This document shows positions 1 through 5,525 of a stretch of 7,699 nt of DNA, one piece after another. This DNA is from Chloroflexota bacterium (GTDB lineage Bacteria; Desulfobacterota; Desulfuromonadia; Desulfuromonadales; Geopsychrobacteraceae), in contig JADFVC010000287.1 of the NCBI GenBank assembly GCA_015222355.1, positions 1-7,699 of the forward strand, in the 5' to 3' direction. Each line of letters opens with the position of its first letter. Positions within the stretch are counted from its first letter, which is position 1. Position numbers and translations under genes: made by a program. The notes beneath the pieces were generated by a model, which saw only the letters and a program-made list of their open reading frames with translations, did not search any database and was not told the origin of the DNA.

Positions 1-67
1 GGCTTTGTGGCTTTGTGCGAGACAAGCTTTTGATTTTGTCCCGTAGTTGTCCGTGTGTGTCAGTGGC
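1..67 (+). repeat. Left arm of 67-bp inverted repeat flanking trxB
   Basis: Bases 1-67 are the reverse complement of 1443-1509 with a single mismatch at position 56 (T here, C-equivalent in the other arm). The repeat begins at the window edge, so its true left end is unknown. It contains degenerate phrases such as CTTTGTGGCTTTGTG and GTCCGTGTGTGTCAGTGGC that also appear in altered form at 1667-1700, so this is a dispersed intergenic repeat family. No coding sequence or transposase is visible in it. Confidence 0.9.
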
Positions 68-126
68 CAACATTTGCTTTCGTCATGGATTTACTGGAGC
101 GAAGTGGATAACCAGATAATCATGAT

Positions 127-159
127 CTGTGGTGAGCAATTCGGTCGCCACAGTTTTTT
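127..159 (+). terminator. Rho-independent terminator for an upstream plus-strand gene
   Basis: CTGTGGTGA (127-135) pairs with TCGCCACAG (145-153), giving nine pairs with one G-U and a 9-nt loop, followed at once by six Ts (154-159). The T run is on the plus strand only, so it terminates rightward transcription from a gene left of the window that converges on trxB. Read on the minus strand there is no T run after the stem, so it is not an obvious trxB terminator. Confidence 0.7.
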
Positions 160-208
160 AATTACCGGCAAAGGCCTGTTTGCTCTGAAAAAGCACTGGG
201 ATAAAAAA

Positions 209-1147
209 TTAAGCGCGGTGTTTCAGTCTTTCAATGTGCTTTTCAGCCATGATCGCTGCGACGGCTCCGTCCCCAACTGCAGTTGACACCTGTCTGAGTA
301 CCGTGGTGCGACAGTCCCCGGCGGCAAAAATTCCCGGCACTGAGGTGTGGGTGTCCTCATCGGCCTTGATGTAACCATCTTCGGTTGTTTCAAGCAGATC
401 AGCAATAAAATCGGTGGTTGGGGTCACGCCGACCGCAACGAACATCCCCTGAAGCTCGATTTTTCTGGTTTCACCCGTTTGGGTGTCGCGTAAAACGGCG
501 CCGCTCAGTCCGCTGTTGTCAGATTCAAGGCTGTCGACCACCGCGTTCCAGGCAACCTCGATCTTGTCGTTCTGCAAGATTCTTTCCTGGAGAATCTTGG
601 TCGCTCGCAGCTCATCACGCCGGTGGACCAAGGTTACTTTGCTGGCAAAGCGGGTCAGAAAGAGAGCTTCCTCGGCGGCCGTATCCCCACCACCGATGAC
701 CGCGATCGGTACGTCGCGGAAAAAGGCCCCATCGCAGGTCGCGCAGTAGGAGACACCTTTGCCGACCAGGCCCTCTTCCCTTTCGATGCCCAGCTTGCGG
801 GGGATGACGCCGGTGGCGATGATCAGAGCCCGGCAGGTTTTTTCTTTGCCGTCGACGATCAGCGTCTTATGATCACCGTTATCGATAATTTTCTCCACGG
901 TCCCATAATCGGTTTCCAGGCCGAATTCAACGCAATGTTCCTGAAACCGCATCATCAGCTCCGGACCTTCAATGCCACCGGGATAGCCGGGCCAGTTTTC
1001 AACCTTGGTGGTGGTCATCATCTGGCCGCCCATGATCATTTTTTCCAGCATCAATGATTTCAGACAGGCGCGGGACGCATACAGGCCGGCAGTCATTCCG
1101 GCCGGGCCGCCACCAATGATAATCACATCGTAATCGGTTTCAGACAT
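209..1147 (-). CDS. trxB: Thioredoxin reductase (NADPH), TrxB
   Basis: A 312-residue flavoprotein, the usual length for bacterial low-Mr thioredoxin reductase, which moves electrons from NADPH through FAD and a redox disulfide to thioredoxin in the cytoplasm. Visible in order are the FAD-binding GGGPAG (12-17), the catalytic pair C135-A-T-C138 followed by DG, the NADPH Rossmann loop GGGDTAAEEA (from 152), the 2'-phosphate-binding HRRDELR (175-181), and the C-terminal FAD motif GIFAAGDCR with D278. The HRRxxxR motif argues for NADPH rather than a ferredoxin-dependent relative. The open frame extends 28 codons upstream to 1231, but homologs begin near MSETDYDVIIIGGG, and AAGGAG (1160-1165) lies 12 nt before the ATG at 1147, so the shorter start is chosen. 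It is monocistronic and flanked by inverted repeat arms. Identification is very secure. Confidence 0.97.
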   Translation of the reverse strand: MSETDYDVIIIGGGPAGMTAGLYASRACLKSLMLEKMIMGGQMMTTTKVENWPGYPGGIEGPELMMRFQEHCVEFGLETDYGTVEKIIDNGDHKTLIVDGKEKTCRALIIATGVIPRKLGIEREEGLVGKGVSYCATCDGAFFRDVPIAVIGGGDTAAEEALFLTRFASKVTLVHRRDELRATKILQERILQNDKIEVAWNAVVDSLESDNSGLSGAVLRDTQTGETRKIELQGMFVAVGVTPTTDFIADLLETTEDGYIKADEDTHTSVPGIFAAGDCRTTVLRQVSTAVGDGAVAAIMAEKHIERLKHRA

Positions 1148-1184
1148 TTTTTTCTTAAGCTCCTTCTCCAGCCGATAGGCACCA

Positions 1185-1213
1185 ATAATGCGAACTTGGA
1201 TATCTTTGCACAA
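1185..1213 (-). promoter_or_regulatory. Possible trxB promoter
   Basis: On the minus strand TTGTGC (1213-1208) is followed after 17 nt by CATTAT (1190-1185). The -35 matches consensus at only three positions and the -10 at four. The predicted start would give a leader of about 30 nt containing the Shine-Dalgarno. Position and spacing are right, but the match is weak. Confidence 0.3.
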
Positions 1214-1442
1214 GCCTGCATGAAATAGCAACCTTAAGGCCTCTGTCCGAAGCCACCAGCACGATTGGACAAAGGTCGGCGGACACCCGTTTCTGATTCA
1301 TTTCATCAGGAAGGCGGACTTTTTGCGAGTGCCTCTTCTTTAAAAAAACAGGATGGCTAAATACCCTGATCTGGTTATGCACTTTACTCAAGTTGGGCTC
1401 TGATTGACAGGAACCTAAAACGAAACCCATAAAACTGGTTTA

Positions 1443-1509
1443 GCCACTGACACGCACGGACAACTACGGGACAAAATCAAAAGCTTGTCTCGCACAAAGC
1501 CACAAAGCC
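1443..1509 (-). repeat. Right arm of 67-bp inverted repeat flanking trxB
   Basis: Reverse complement of bases 1-67 with 66 of 67 positions identical. Similarity stops sharply at base 1442, where the left arm continues CAACATTT and this arm continues AAACCAG. The near identity implies a recent duplication, gene conversion, or an ongoing role for the sequence. trxB lies entirely between the arms. Confidence 0.9.
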
Positions 1510-1565
1510 CACTAAGAAGAACAAGGGCAAAAGCGTATTTATGGGTTAAAGATCAAAACCTTAAA

Positions 1566-1705
1566 TAATGGGTTTCCTTTGTGATCTCAGTGTCTTGAGT
1601 GAATGTAGTGAACGGGCGTGAGGATGATTATGAACTTTTCTGATTTCAGGTTTTACGTCCCGGCCCTGTCCGTGTGGGTCCGTGGCGAACATTTCCATTC
1701 TCTCC
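1566..1705 (+). repeat. Diverged direct copy of the flanking repeat family
   Basis: Starts with CCTTTGTGATCTCAGTGTCTTGAG, a degenerate version of the CTTTGTG phrases at 1-20. It ends with TGTCCGTGTGGGTCCGTGG and CGAACATTT (1667-1696), which align with bases 49-77 (TGTCCGTGTGTGTCAGTGG, CCAACATTT). The middle, with GTGAATGTAGTGAACGGGCG, is not in the other copies. Boundaries are approximate. Confidence 0.5.
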
Positions 1706-1837
1706 ACAAAAATCGCGCCTCGATAACTTTATTCTGGCGTCTGTGCTCTCGGCGACCTATCTTCGATGGTCTCGTAAAAAAGAACGCGATGGCTAAACAA
1801 CTTTACTCCGTTTGTATTCCTGGTTCTGGAGTTTCCC

Positions 1838-2755
1838 TTGACTGAAGATCCCCGTCGATTGTTACCGACCATCAGCCTGATTATGGCCATGTTGCTCTGG
1901 GCCAGTTCTTTTGTTGCCCTGAAGCTTGCTTTTCGAGGTTATCACCCGATGCAGGTCATTTTCAGTCGGATGTTTATCGCCAGCCTCTGTTTTGTGGTGT
2001 TTATCCCCGGGTTCCGTAAAATCAACTGGCGTCGCCACGATCTCAAATATTTTTTGCTTATGGCAATCTGTGAACCCTGCCTCTATTTCCTGTTCGAGGC
2101 CAAAGCTCTCGAACTAACCAGTGCTTCGCAGGCCGGGATGATTACTGCTATGCTCCCGCTGCTGGTCGCCCTGCTTGCCTGGGGCTGGTTGAAAGAACAG
2201 ATCGGTCGTCAGGCACTGATCGGCTTTTCCCTGGCGATCATCGGTGCCTGCTGGCTGAGTCTGGCCAGCGAAACCAGCAGCAATGCCCCCAACCCGCTGC
2301 TGGGGAATTTCTTTGAGTTCCTCGCCATGGTCTGTGCCGCCGGCTACACGGTCTCATTGAAACATCTGACCAGCAACTATCCACCCTAGCTTCTGACGGC
2401 ATTTCAGGCTTTTGTCGGCTGCCTGTTCTTTTTTCCTTTTCTCCTTTTACCCGATGTCGGTTTTCCGACCGGGTGGGAAACCATCCCGGCATTGTCCATC
2501 ATCTACCTGGGAACCTTCATCTCCTTTGGTGCCTATGGCTGTTATAATTACGGGGTCAGTCGGATTCCGGCCAGCCGTGCCGCCGGTTACGTCAACCTGA
2601 TTCCGGTTTTTGCTGTTATCCTCGGCATGTTGATTCTTGGCGACCGACTGAATCTGTCACAATGGCTGGCTTGCGGCCTGGTCTTCTGCGGTGTCTGGCT
2701 GAGTTGCCGCAGCGATCAACGGTCGGGACCGCAACCGAAACCCTCTACGACGTAG
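1838..2755 (+). pseudogene. DMT-superfamily EamA permease, interrupted by an in-frame amber codon
   Basis: Read through, the frame spans 305 codons, the normal length of a ten-helix EamA/RhaT-type drug/metabolite transporter in the inner membrane. Two EamA halves are visible: codons about 10-142 (hydrophobic segments around SLIMAMLLWASSFVALKL, YFLLMAICEPCLYFLFE, AMLPLLVALLAW) and about 155-295 (FEFLAMVCAAGYTVSLKHL, LSIIYLGTFISFGAYGCYNYG, GYVNLIPVFAVILGMLILGDRL). Codon 184 (2387-2389) is TAG, inside the loop after YPP and before LLTAFQAF, yet family-like sequence continues in the same frame to the proper end. The start is TTG at 1838 with GGAG (1828-1831) six nt upstream. No substrate can be named; the family includes exporters of amino acids and other metabolites. 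A nonsense mutation (for example from TGG or CAG) or a base error is likeliest. A 183-residue half transporter would be the direct product. Confidence 0.85.
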
Positions 2756-2761
2756 GTCAAG

Positions 2762-3493
2762 ATGAACTATCCCCTTGAGCCGATCGCGATAATCCACTCT
2801 CCCTTTAAAGAGAAGTTTGCGACGCCGCGTCAACCCGGGCTGGTGACATCGGTGACGGCCAGTATCGAATTTTTGCCAGAGCTCATCCCCCCGGAAGCGG
2901 TACGAGATCTGGAGGGGTTCAGTCACATCTGGCTGATTTTTCTTTTCCACCACAATTGGCAGCAGGGTTGGCAACCGACGGTCCGTCCGCCTCGGCTGGG
3001 CGGCAATCAAAGGGTCGGGGTGTTTGCCAGCCGCTCCCCCTTCCGTCCCAACCCGATCGGCCTTTCGGCGGTCAGACTCATCTCTATTGATTACGCCGGG
3101 GGAAGGGTGGAGTTGACGGTCCAGGGGGCGGACCTGATTGACGGAACACCAATCCTCGACATCAAGCCTTACCTTCCTTATAGCGACAGTATCACCGAGG
3201 CCACAGGTGGTTTTGCCGGGCGTACACCAGAGGCCAGGCTGCAGGTTGAATTCAGTGAGCCGGCCCGGCGCCAGCTGGCAGACCATTCGACCCGGACACC
3301 TGCGCTGGAAGCCTTGATCATTGAAACCCTGAGCCTCGACCCGCGTCCTGCCTACCGGCAACAGCAGGAGGATGGGCGGGAATATGGCGTGCTGCTGGAT
3401 CAGTTCAACCTGCGCTGGCGGGTTGAGGGGGAGAGGGTGATTGTGGTGAGTATTGAGCCAGGACAAAAAAGTTTACAAGATCACCCCCGGTAA
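2762..3493 (+). CDS. trmO: tRNA (t6A37) N6-methyltransferase TrmO (TsaA/YaeB family)
   Basis: A 243-residue cytoplasmic enzyme of the TrmO family (the E. coli protein is about 235 residues), which uses S-adenosylmethionine to methylate t6A37 to m6t6A37 in ANN-decoding tRNAs such as tRNA-Thr. The N-terminal TsaA beta-barrel begins PLEPIAIIHSPFKEKFATPRQ. Its signature is RVGVFASRSPFRPNPIGLS (84-102), followed by DGTPILDIKPYLPYSD (127-142). The C-terminal TrmO subdomain carries DPRPAY (193-198) and YGVLLDQFNLRW (208-219). The ATG lies 6 nt after the permease stop, with TAGGT overlapping that stop as a weak ribosome-binding site, so translation may be coupled. Because the upstream gene carries an amber codon, polarity on trmO is possible. 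No key motif is missing. Confidence 0.95.
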   Translation: MNYPLEPIAIIHSPFKEKFATPRQPGLVTSVTASIEFLPELIPPEAVRDLEGFSHIWLIFLFHHNWQQGWQPTVRPPRLGGNQRVGVFASRSPFRPNPIGLSAVRLISIDYAGGRVELTVQGADLIDGTPILDIKPYLPYSDSITEATGGFAGRTPEARLQVEFSEPARRQLADHSTRTPALEALIIETLSLDPRPAYRQQQEDGREYGVLLDQFNLRWRVEGERVIVVSIEPGQKSLQDHPR

Positions 3494-3547
3494 GATTGAT
3501 ATTCCTACTTTCCCGCTTTTTGCTCTGCCTTGGGCATGGCTTTTCTG

Positions 3548-3561
3548 CCCCCCCCCCCCCC
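3548..3561 (+). repeat. Poly-C tract of 14
   Basis: Fourteen consecutive cytosines sit in the spacer 54 nt after the trmO stop and about 40 nt before the TATAAT/Crp-type region that precedes the porin remnant. Such homopolymers slip during replication and are also prone to sequencing length errors. Here the tract is noncoding, upstream of a promoter. Confidence 0.9.
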
Positions 3562-3602
3562 TCCCGACATTGCTCATAAATGATCTTGTTTTCCATTTTC
3601 TC

Positions 3603-3608
3603 TATAAT
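3603..3608 (+). promoter_or_regulatory. TATAAT -10-like hexamer upstream of porin remnant
   Basis: A perfect TATAAT immediately precedes the Crp-type palindrome. No good -35 lies 16-18 nt upstream, so its use is doubtful. If used, the palindrome would cover the start site and act as a repressor site. Confidence 0.3.
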
Positions 3609-3609
3609 T

Positions 3610-3652
3610 TGTGACCTGTGTCACAGATTTTTGCAAAGAGTTTGCTTACATT
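3610..3652 (+). promoter_or_regulatory. Class II Crp/Fnr-type promoter before porin remnant
   Basis: TGTGA-CCTGTG-TCACA (3610-3625) is a perfect Crp-consensus palindrome. Exactly 21 nt after it is TACATT (3647-3652), four of six matches to TATAAT, putting the palindrome centre at -41.5 from a start near 3659. The same spacing occurs at 4624-4666 and 6692-6734. The likely binder is the Crp/Fnr protein encoded at 5526-6248. Confidence 0.65.
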
Positions 3653-3659
3653 TCCGGCG

Positions 3660-3950
3660 GTAGATTCTTCCTTAAGCGGGCATGATTCAGTGTCCTGGAA
3701 CTTGGAGGTCGATTATGGGTTCGATCTGTCCGGTCATGCAGCGTCGGCTGGTCTGTCGTATCAGGGTTCTGATGAGGCGGTGAATTTGGGCTTGCCGGAA
3801 ACCCGCCTGGCCGCTGTATTCGGTTTCGAGATCGCCGAAGGTCTGGGCATCGCCTTTGAATATGTACACGATGAGGATTATGATCGCGCTGACGGTGGTA
3901 CGGGGGAATCAGCAGATGCTGTGACCTGCCGGTTGGCTTTGAAATTCTAG
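3660..3950 (+). pseudogene. C-terminal remnant of an LbtU-type siderophore porin
   Basis: The frame encodes only the end of an outer-membrane beta-barrel. It has alternating strands VSWNLEVDYGF, ASAGLSYQGSDEAVNLGLPE, RLAAVFGFEIAEGLGIAFEYVH, the acidic turn DEDYDRADGGTGESAD, and the last strand AVTCRLALKF ending in Phe, as barrel proteins do for BAM-dependent assembly. I recognise the YQGSDEAVNLGLPETR and EYxHDEDY...GGTG pattern from LbtU-family siderophore porins, which are roughly four times longer. There is no signal peptide, no ATG and no ribosome-binding site. The in-frame GTG at 3618 lies inside the Crp palindrome and upstream of the predicted transcript start, so it is not a credible start. 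A promoter and terminator still bracket the fragment, suggesting an internal deletion of the 5' part. LbtU proteins are linked to siderophore uptake, which fits the iron theme to the right. Family call is from memory of sequence pattern. Confidence 0.6.
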
Positions 3951-3973
3951 AAATGTCGTGTGAGGGAGGGGAT

Positions 3974-4011
3974 ATCCGCCGGATAATGACATGTTGTCCG
4001 GCGGATTTATA
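3974..4011 (+). terminator. Terminator after porin remnant
   Basis: ATCCGCCGGA (3974-3983) pairs perfectly with TCCGGCGGAT (3997-4006). Further A-T and G-U pairs extend the stem inward to a short loop, and the tail TTTATAT is only moderately U-rich. It begins 24 nt after the remnant's stop codon, so it belongs to that gene. Confidence 0.7.
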
Positions 4012-4097
4012 TCTCTGTGACGGTTGGATATTTAAGCCGTTTTTATGAAACAATCCCGGGGGACTTTTTGCGCGTGCATCAATTTTGCTGAAAAAAA

Positions 4098-4126
4098 TTG
4101 ACTTTTGAGAAGAAATCCCTTAGATA
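4098..4126 (+). promoter_or_regulatory. fur promoter
   Basis: TTGACT (4098-4103, five of six) and TAGATA (4121-4126, weak) are separated by 17 nt. The -10 overlaps the Fur-type palindrome at 4122-4148, the arrangement expected for autorepression. An AT-rich inverted repeat (TCAATTTT 4079-4086 with AAAATTGA 4094-4101) covers the -35 and could be a further binding site or chance. Confidence 0.55.
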
Positions 4127-4148
4127 TTGAAACTGGTTTTCAATATCT
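4122..4148 (+). promoter_or_regulatory. Fur box (hexamer array) in front of fur
   Basis: AGATATTGAAA (4122-4132) and TTTCAATATCT (4138-4148) are perfect 11-nt inverted arms. Parsed as Fur hexamers the site is GATATT, GAAACT, a central G, then GTTTTC and AATATC, a 6-6-1-6-6 array like the extended Fur box built on GATAAT/ATTATC units. It covers the -10 and start region, implying iron-dependent autorepression. Confidence 0.7.
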
Positions 4149-4172
4149 TGTAGCTGGGAAGGTGATAACTCG

Positions 4173-4601
4173 ATGGATCGAGTAAGAATATTCAGCGACT
4201 ACCTGGAGAGAAAGGGTCTGAAAACCACCAACCAGAGAAATGTTATTTTGAAAGCATTTCTGAACTCCAGATCCCACTGTTCTACCGAGGATCTTTACCT
4301 GAAATTACGAAAAAAGCATCCTAGAATCGGTTACGCGACAGTTCATAGGACGCTAAAGCTGCTGGCGGAGAGCGGGATTGCTATTGAGCAGCATTTTGGA
4401 GATGGACAGGCGCGTTTCGAGCCAGCTCGAGCGGACGGGCACCATGATCACATGGTTTGCATTAAATGCGGATTGATTATTGAATTTGAGGAGCCACAAA
4501 TAGAAGAACTTCAGAAACAGGTTGCAGAGGTACATCATTTCAAAATCAGTAATCATCGCCATGAACTATATGGTTTTTGCTTTCGGTGTGCTGACAAATA
4601 A
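4173..4601 (+). CDS. fur: Fur-family metalloregulator
   Basis: A 142-residue transcriptional regulator of the Fur family, normal in length. The N-terminal winged helix contains KTTNQRNVILKAFL (17-30) and the recognition-helix region YATVHRTLKLLAESGI (54-69), with His where many Fur proteins have Tyr in ATVYRTL. The metal-binding and dimerisation half shows GHHDHMVCIKCG (89-100) with H90/H91/D92/H93 and C96-x-x-C99, then E105-E107, H121/H122 and H128/H130, and a terminal C136-x-x-C139. The two CxxC pairs suggest a structural Zn site. HHDHMVCxxCG followed by an acidic IIEFEE segment is typical of Fur rather than Zur or PerR, but the metal is not proved. ATG at 4173 has GGGAAGGTG (4156-4164) 8 nt upstream. 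The Fur box in its promoter and two more nearby suggest it is a local master repressor. Confidence 0.93.
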   Translation: MDRVRIFSDYLERKGLKTTNQRNVILKAFLNSRSHCSTEDLYLKLRKKHPRIGYATVHRTLKLLAESGIAIEQHFGDGQARFEPARADGHHDHMVCIKCGLIIEFEEPQIEELQKQVAEVHHFKISNHRHELYGFCFRCADK

Positions 4602-4623
4602 CAAACTGCTCTTTTTTTGATAG

Positions 4624-4666
4624 TGTGATTTCAGTCACAGACCTGGTTTGGCAAAATATCTACAGT
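4624..4666 (+). promoter_or_regulatory. Class II Crp/Fnr-type promoter for DUF3793-crp operon
   Basis: TGTGA-TTTCAG-TCACA (4624-4639) is a perfect Crp-consensus palindrome. TACAGT (4661-4666) follows after exactly 21 nt, giving a predicted start near 4673 with the palindrome centred at -41.5. The -35 position lies inside the palindrome, as in activator-dependent promoters. Since the operon's second gene is a Crp/Fnr protein, positive autoregulation is implied. The resulting leader would be about 140 nt. Confidence 0.65.
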
Positions 4667-4701
4667 CTATCAACGCTGTTTAATGGGGAAGGGTGGTCAA
4701 G

Positions 4702-4755
4702 ATGGGCAGCCGGATGAATCTGGTATTTTTAAAAAGTGTTTTTTTCGGGCGGTAA
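4702..4755 (+). CDS. Possible 17-residue leader ORF
   Basis: ATG at 4702 opens a 17-codon frame (MGSRMNLVFLKSVFFGR) ending TAA at 4755. It is preceded by the purine-rich GGGGAAGGG (4685-4693) about 8 nt upstream, and lies inside the predicted leader of the DUF3793 transcript, ahead of the Fur box. It is basic and partly hydrophobic. Nothing proves translation; it may be chance. Confidence 0.2.
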   Translation: MGSRMNLVFLKSVFFGR

Positions 4756-4774
4756 AGTTTTTTTTGCTGAGAAG

Positions 4775-4795
4775 TTGATAATGGTAATCAAAATC
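4775..4795 (+). promoter_or_regulatory. Fur box before DUF3793 gene
   Basis: GATAAT (4777-4782), G, GTAATC (4784-4789) and AAAATC (4790-4795) form a 6-1-6-6 hexamer array, ten of twelve matches to the GATAAT-N-ATTATC core, within the inverted TTGAT/ATCAA at 4775-4791. GATAAT could also serve as a -10. It lies 19 nt before the coding start and about 100 nt downstream of the Crp-type start site, so Fur would block at or beyond initiation. Confidence 0.6.
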
Positions 4796-4813
4796 TACTA
4801 GAGGTTATTTGAA

Positions 4814-5524
4814 GTGATGTGTTGCAGAAAACAGGGTTGTTATACCGAAAACGTTTTGCAGAAATCAGGTCGCAATGATCCTGTACCGAGTGTCGACAGG
4901 GAATTGACCTGGGTTGACGTTGCTGGATTGTTTCCTGCTCCTCAAGAATGCCTGGCGGCATTTTTCGCCATTGCAGCAGCGGAGGTTCTGTCCGGGGCCA
5001 AACCGGCCAACCTGATTCGCATTGTTAATCGCAGGCTCTCTAATCGCAGGCTCCCTTGTGGTCGTCGTATGTATCAATTGTGGCAGAAGTACGGGAGTGA
5101 TCTTCTGAAAAACTCGCCGCTTTCCGCCAGGCCGATGCAGACCGAAGAAGACAGTGTCCTGCTGTTGATTTATCGTTCTGACTTGTTGGAGAGAAGGTTG
5201 AGCGGGCGAACCATGCAGGCCTTTCTTGCCCGGCAGGGCTATCCCCAGCCGCTCTCTTTAGAGAAGACATTGCAGCATTTGCAGGAATCCTTCAGTAGAG
5301 GGGTTCCGCATGAAGTGGGAATGTTTCTGGGATATCCAGCCAAGGACGTCAAAGGTTTTATGGCGCAAGTATCCGAACCCTGGCAAGGACGAGGTATGTG
5401 GCGGATCTATGGACCACCAACACGCAGTTTAAGGCTAAGCGATCTCTATCGAACCAAAAGGCAAGAGATGATTTCAAAATTGTCTACGGAGCGTTTCCCT
5501 TTTCAACTATTGCAGGCAGCTTAA
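4814..5524 (+). CDS. DUF3793 family protein
   Basis: A 236-residue soluble protein with no signal peptide or membrane segment. I recognise DUF3793 from KPANLIRI (63-70), the helix SVLLLIYRSDLLERRL (114-129), and the hallmark VPHEVGMFLGYPAKDVKGFM (164-183), followed by GRGMWRIYGPP (192-202). The function is not established. Homologs often sit near flavodoxin and iron-related genes, as here, which suggests a role in iron or redox adaptation (inference). GTG at 4814 is chosen because GAGG (4801-4804) lies 9 nt upstream; ATG at 4817 is the alternative. The N-terminus carries C3, C4 and C9. An in-frame 15-bp tandem duplication (5026-5055) gives NRRLS-NRRLP at 72-81. The stop is 1 nt before the next start, so it is coupled to the Crp/Fnr gene, under both a Crp-type and a Fur-type site. 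Confidence 0.85.
   Translation: MMCCRKQGCYTENVLQKSGRNDPVPSVDRELTWVDVAGLFPAPQECLAAFFAIAAAEVLSGAKPANLIRIVNRRLSNRRLPCGRRMYQLWQKYGSDLLKNSPLSARPMQTEEDSVLLLIYRSDLLERRLSGRTMQAFLARQGYPQPLSLEKTLQHLQESFSRGVPHEVGMFLGYPAKDVKGFMAQVSEPWQGRGMWRIYGPPTRSLRLSDLYRTKRQEMISKLSTERFPFQLLQAA
5026..5055 (+). repeat. 15-bp tandem duplication inside DUF3793 gene
   Basis: TAATCGCAGGCTCTC (5026-5040) is followed directly by TAATCGCAGGCTCCC (5041-5055), 14 of 15 identical. Being in frame, it duplicates five residues (NRRLS, NRRLP) without breaking the gene. It looks like a recent slippage event. Confidence 0.85.
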
Positions 5525-5525
5525 T

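Larger units (their letters stand above)
1148..1837. other. 690-bp repeat-rich spacer between trxB and the EamA permease gene
   Basis: Apart from the trxB ribosome-binding site and weak promoter, this spacer holds the right inverted-repeat arm (1443-1509) and a diverged direct copy of the same repeat family (about 1566-1705). It also has phrases shared internally, such as GATGGCTAAA at 1353 (continuing TACC) and 1788 (continuing CAACT). Open frames at 1155-1430 (minus) and 1618-1845 (plus) have no recognisable protein features and are built from repeat sequence, so no gene is called. The divergent arrangement means promoters for both flanking genes must lie here. Confidence 0.75.

Noticed and set aside
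623..1057. Plus-strand 144-codon frame opposite trxB
   Set aside because: Antisense shadow of trxB; no recognisable protein.
1148..1231. 28-codon N-terminal extension of TrxB
   Set aside because: The extra residues have no family counterpart; MSETDYDVIIIGGG is the usual start and has AAGGAG upstream at 1160-1165.
1291..1307. CTGAT...ATCAG palindrome upstream of trxB as an operator
   Set aside because: Short arms, weak likeness to any known operator, and too far from the likely trxB start.
1155..1430. Minus-strand open frame of 91 codons upstream of trxB
   Set aside because: No recognisable motif, overlaps the trxB leader and ribosome-binding site, and low-complexity spacer composition.
1618..1845. 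Plus-strand open frame of 75 codons before the permease
   Set aside because: Built largely from the dispersed repeat; runs into the permease start in another frame; no domain.
2387..2389. Pyrrolysine or programmed readthrough at the permease TAG
   Set aside because: Nothing in an EamA permease calls for pyrrolysine and no downstream signal is visible; mutation or base error is simpler.
2657..3466. Minus-strand 269-codon frame opposite trmO
   Set aside because: Antisense shadow of a clear trmO gene; Arg/Pro-rich composition without domains.
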